From contig CM055744.1 in assembly GCA_029465975.1 (NCBI GenBank), positions 3,795,552 through 3,859,551 of the forward strand: a DNA stretch of 64,000 bases. Direction: 5' to 3'. Below the pieces are notes generated by a model that did no database searches, was not told where the DNA came from, and saw nothing but the letters and a program-made list of their open reading frames with translations. This stretch comes from Dallia pectoralis (lineage: Eukaryota; Chordata; Actinopteri; Esociformes; Umbridae). A program made the translations under genes and the position numbers. This document shows positions 59,444-64,000 of the stretch, piece after piece (within the stretch, counting starts at the first letter, position 1; each line of letters opens with the position of its first letter).

Positions 59444-59836
59444 TGTCACATATGGGTGAGCTGTGTTGAACAAAGGGTGTATAAGGGAGAGCACATCTGT
59501 GTATCGTGTTAATTCGGAGCACAGCTGTATTGGGCTAGTTAAGCACCGGGCATAGGTTAGTTAATCAGTGGGATATTTAAAGTCCCTGCTTAGATTTACG
59601 GGGGTGTGTTATTGATTTAATGTTACACGTTTCTAAGGTGAGTGTTTCGTTGCTCTGTACAGTTTAAAACGTGTTTTAGTAAGTCCCTCTTTAGCGCATT
59701 TTGATTTCATTCAATGTATGTTTTTCTGTTCATGCTAGTTGGTTGTTTCATTATGTGGACATTAAATGGTTAGATCCAAACTGGAATCTATGCTCTGCCT
59801 GGCTTTCTCTTGCACTACACCTGCGAAACCGTGACA
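59444..59836 (+). mobile_element. Solo LTR (393 bp)
   Basis: Begins TGTCACATATGGG and ends GAAACCGTGACA. The flanks ACAAC (59439-59443) and ACGAC (59837-59841) match at four of five positions, fitting an aged target duplication. TATA-like ATATTTAAAG at 59573, splice-donor-like AAGGTGAGTGTTT at about 59636, and CACTACACCTGCG near the end. It is the fuller relative of the truncated LTR at 41449 and shares short motifs with the LTRs at 53127 and 55677. Confidence 0.78.
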
Positions 59837-59849
59837 ACGACACATAGTC

Positions 59850-60305
59850 TCTCACACCCTGCTACATATGTGGGGCTGTGTAGCCGCAGACCGGTCAGAG
59901 TGGCCATGATGACTCCTGTCCACGGAGCACACAAGTGTCAAAAATAGAACGCAGGCCAGCAGAAAAAGAGCATCTGGTCAGATGAGTCTCATTATCTTTA
60001 ACATCACACCGACGGTTGTGTACATGTGTGCCTTTTACCTGGGGAAGTGATGGCACCAGGATGCACACTGGGAGGACGACAAGCCGTTGGAGGGACTGGG
60101 ATGCTCTGGGAAATGTTCTGCTGGGAAACCCTGGTTCCAGGCATTCATGTGGACGTCAGTTTGACCCATTCCACCCATCTAAATAGCATTGCAGACCAGG
60201 AACAAGGCCTCTTTAGGCCAGATAATTCAGCCTTCCAAACTGCACACATTGTTCGAGAATGGTTTGAGGAACATGACAAAGAGTACCCTGTGCCCTGTCA
60301 TCAGA
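59850..60305 (+). mobile_element. Tc1-like transposon (family 1), middle part
   Basis: Plus-strand remnants in order: IWSDESHYL with the first catalytic Asp block (about 59970), LLPGEVMAPGCTLG, GGTGMLWEMFCWETLVPGI, HVDVSLTHSTHLNSIAD, an altered second Asp block DNSAFQTAHIVREWFEEHDK (60210-60280), then the sequence diverges before the NPIE block. Stops occur, and the middle (the PxMETV-type segment) is deleted. Starts just right of the solo LTR. Confidence 0.85.
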
Positions 60306-63300
60306 TTTTTGCTCATCAGTGTATAAACCAGTTCATTTTTATAGAAACAATTTCTCATGTTGCGTACCAACTGCGTTGCCGCGTTATTCAACATTCATTC
60401 ATATTCAAATGTGTACATATGGGTGCAAACGATTAACAAAAACGAGTATCTGGGGTAGTTTGAAAGAAAATGATATGACGAGACGGTTGCAAGAAACGGA
60501 GTGGGAGTAAAAAAAAAATACTGTGACCCGTAAAAGAGGTGCAGGAGAACGTCTTTGTCGAAAATCGAGAAGAATAATAATAAAATACAATAGGACATCA
60601 TGCATTGCCATTGTGATTAGGGTGAGCGATGTGATAGCAGCAGTAGAGTCCAGGGGAGACACAGGGAACCCTGGTTAGGTACCCGCCATTGAATAGAACA
60701 GACAAAAAGTGAAGCTCCATCGATGTTGAGCTTTAACAATGTGTCAAGAACAGATGCAGAGAACGGAGATCTGAGCTAGACATCTTTATACACAAACTGA
60801 TTCTGCCTGTTTTCAAGCCATTGGCGTGTGTCCGCAAGGAAGTCTTTAAATAAAGCATCTGTTTGGGGTTTCTAAGAGGAACATTTACACAACGATTTCT
60901 AATTTGTATTTTTAAGACGTAGTTTCTACCGATACACTGCAGAGGATTCTCTTCAAACCCATTATATAAACCTTGTTAAACAGCGTTTTTTTATATTTCT
61001 ATTTTTCCAGGTCATTACCCCAAACCTAATTGCGTGCGCGTCTGTTCTAGGTCATTTAAAGTCCTTTTTAGGACAACGACAGTGTGCATTGTTTTTACAC
61101 TCTCTATGAGAAAGACCCTCTCATTCAAACCCATCTGGTCCCACAGCCAGAGTTTTGGAAAAAGGACGCCGTGAGCTTCTGGGATGCATTTGACTTGTAT
61201 CACGCTACTGAAAGAAGATGCTGCCTCGAATGATACGATTCATTAACCAGCCCTCCAGTTCTGAGGGCCACTATGGAAGAAATGGACAATAAATTCATTC
61301 AGATTTCTAATTCGGTTTCTGAGATTTCTAGGCCTCATGGCTTTGGAATAATATGTTATCAAGGATGGGCACCTGGTGACAGCATACTCCGAGTCTACAG
61401 TACCCTTCATTTTTTATGCGGTTTTTAAATATTGATTGTGTGTAATATATGTACCTGTGTTTGAGTGGTTGAGAGTTTTTTTCTTTCATTTAGAGTGTGC
61501 GGGCACGAGCACACATATTTCTGTATGCAGACCTGATTGGTTGAAAGGTTGGTCTATTATAATTGAATCAGCCATGCAGAATGCAAAATAAGCCATAACA
61601 GCCAAACAAGGTAAAGCCCCAGACATTTTAAACTGCTTTTACACAAAAAGGGTAGTATAAAGTCTATTTACATTTTTAACATTAAGTGTGGAAATAGTGT
61701 GGAAAATGCTACTTTTGGACTGCACCTGGCCTTTGAGGGGGTCAATATCTCCAGCGAGTGCTCTATATTGTATGTTCTATTTAAACAACACATTCACTAC
61801 CCATAACGCATCTGCCAGGTAATACAGATAACTACGGCACTTTGAACTCAGTCTAAATATAATAAATGAGCTAGTGCTTGTATGCAGTACTGTAGCCCTG
61901 AATGGCATTCTCAAGCTACCCACAAGGGATATAGCAGTAACTATGACCTCTGTGTTATTTTCATAATGGGTAATTAGAGGAGGCTGGTTTCAGATTAGCT
62001 CCTAACGTTAGACCATTGTCTTGTTTCTGTGCAGAATATATTAAATTATCCTGCTCCAATACTTTCCCAATGGTGCACTGCTGAACGGTATACCTGATTT
62101 AGTTCTCTATTTTATCTGAAAAATAAATGTGGTCGTTTATTATTGTCCTGGATCACTAAAATATTTATGTCAATGGTGCAACTGTTTTGATCCAAAACTC
62201 ATCTAGCTGTTGTGGAGGCTTGTGAAGAAACAGTTCCGGTGGATCTAAACAAATCTTTCTCATTATGAACAGTTTTGTCCTCTAATCTAAATTCCTTTCG
62301 TATTATGTTAAATGTTCCAAAAAGAAATGCCCACAACAGTAATAAAGCCTTATCTAGAAGGAAAGACTGCAATCACTGCCAAGCTATTGGTTGAATGTCT
62401 TTAAGGAAAATAGAAGACTATTTCTAACTTAATTAGTGATCAAATCAGCATGGTTACATAAACACAGTTAACGTGATGCATTGTGCATAGTAGATAAACA
62501 TAAAAATGTGATTAAAACATTTACATGCTGTTTAGTAACAATGATTTCTCTGGTCATGCTGTTGCCAAATACACATCTGACAGGCCAATAATAAACGAAA
62601 CATTATTTACCATGTTATTTATGCCAAGCCTTTGGATTGTAAATTCAGACTATTTTCAATGTGAGAAATATTACCAGTAGTGTTCTGAGCTCAGTTAACT
62701 CCTGGAAGAAGGAGGCTTGCTTGGCTGGTTATATAGATGTGTTTCATCAGACTGTGTTAATAATGTCAAAACAAAGTGGTGAAAGGCTGCTTCAGTGAGG
62801 CAGAGTAAGTGACAAAGGTTGTTTGACCTGTTCTCAAAATCCGCTTTCTATTAAATATATGTGATGCATTAAAAGTGATAATTCTTGTTAATTTGTCCTG
62901 CAGAGAACCCTGTTGTTGTTTAAACTGTAAATGATTCAATGATCAGTATTAACTAATCCCAGAAGCAAGGCAGCATTCTTTTTAATAACTACAGGATTAA
63001 TAGACCATTAGTTACCTTGAATTGAAATGACTCTCCACAGTATTCTGCCCAAACCTCCAGGACTGGACACGATTTTATGAAAGCACCATATAAAAACCAA
63101 TGTATTAAATAAACCTATGGTGCACACTATCCTGTAAATATTTGATTGTGGTTTGCAGTGCACACACATCTGTACATGTTACAAGTTACAACTGTGACAG
63201 AGTAAAAAGACGAATACTAATACTGATATCTTTCAGGAGTTAAATGTATACAGTACATGATCACAAAGACTAGATATTTCAACAGAAATATCTGATCTTC

Positions 63301-64000
63301 AGCTCTGACTGGACAAAATATATCAAAACTATAAAACAAAAATGTCATATACGCAGCCATAAACATACTGACAAGTTTAATTCAATGTATTTTATTTAAA
63401 TCATAAATTGTCACAAGGGGATTTTACAAATATCCAGCCTGACAGCCAAAAGAGCAAGGAACCACAGGAATTGATGCAAGCAATTTCTATTGAGGGAGGT
63501 TAAAAAAATAAAAAAAACAATATGTCCCCAGAAAAGTATTGTTTCAGAAATACTATCAATCACTTCTGAAGCTACGGCCATCCCAACTCTAACCATTTCT
63601 TCTTATGAAAAAGCTCTGCAAATATCTGATGTGATTGGACACATTAGCTTGGATCAAAATAAAAATTGACCTTACACAAATAATTGAGCCGTTCAAGTTG
63701 CTACGTGATGGACGGATACAAACCTATTTAAAACACTGTGCATCAGGTGACTGGGGAAAAGACTAATGGGCGACAGGTAGCAGGCGTCAGTCTGTCTTGT
63801 GATTGTGAACACAACATGTCGTCTGGACCGCGACAAAGACTCCCTTTAGACGCCCAAATGAAAACACGAGGAAACTGGTTCAGCCTGGAGTAAACCCAGT
63901 TCTGCTTGCTCTGCGTCAGGTTGACCAGTAGATAGTATGTCTGAGAGGTTGCTGATCAGGGGTTACATTTGTTTGGATTTGTTTCAACCTCGCTCTGTGG
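60306..64000. other. Non-coding to window end, nothing recognised
   Basis: Unique sequence with short frames only. No splice-flanked exon, RNA gene or transposon that I can support. The last 300 bp are more GC-balanced and could approach a functional element, but nothing definite is visible. Confidence 0.5.

Overview
This window looks like non-coding genomic DNA from a teleost fish. A pike/salmonid-type (protacanthopterygian) genome is my best inference. It is AT-rich and vertebrate-like, with CA/TG microsatellites. It carries decayed copies of fish Tc1 families (including a Sleeping Beauty-like one), a two-gene Harbinger element, fish LINEs, and short Ty3/gypsy-type LTRs ending in TGTCAC...GTGACA. 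I find no convincing host protein-coding exon, rRNA or tRNA in 64 kb, so this is probably a gene desert or a very large intron. Family names rest on sequences I recognise by eye, not on a search.

Layout. 1-4010: unique sequence. 4011-6981: a solo-type LTR split by a 2.55-kb Harbinger transposon (4065-6619) carrying a broken Myb/SANT-like gene and a broken DDE transposase gene, convergent to each other. 6980-8112: a Tc1 copy. 9.8-10.75 kb: a Tc1 remnant and a 36-bp minisatellite. 12.3-15.6 kb: LINE fragments, a Tc1-derived segment lying inside a LINE, and a Sleeping Beauty-like relic. 17.4-23.5 kb: more Tc1 and LINE debris. 26.07-26.74 kb: a solo LTR whose TATA-containing segment is repeated four times. 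30.3-39.5 kb: microsatellites and small minisatellites of 67, about 76 and about 76 bp. 41.4-44.0 kb: a truncated LTR next to about 67 copies of a 33-bp minisatellite open in both directions. 49.3-51.9 kb: about 140 copies of a 19-bp minisatellite with higher-order structure. 53.1-56.1 kb: a complete, apparently very young LTR element. 57.6-60.3 kb: two Tc1 fragments and two LTR remnants. 60.3-64 kb: unique sequence.

Most notable item. The element at 53127-56066 has two 390-bp LTRs that look identical, a perfect 5-bp target duplication (GTTAG), and no visible reverse transcriptase, protease or integrase. Its only long reading frame is a proline/alanine-rich repeat protein beginning 2 nt after the 5' LTR. 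A 10-nt segment just downstream of that LTR is exactly complementary to a segment about 30 nt downstream of the LTR TATA box. That is the arrangement expected for self-primed reverse transcription as in the Tf1/sushi group. The internal repeats also hold about 15 copies of AAGATGGC, which resembles the YY1 site. It is best read as a non-autonomous element mobilised in trans.

How the parts fit. Nothing here forms an operon or host pathway. The window is a record of layered insertions (Harbinger in an LTR, Tc1 in a LINE) combined with unusually heavy minisatellite growth, some of it inside or beside LTRs.
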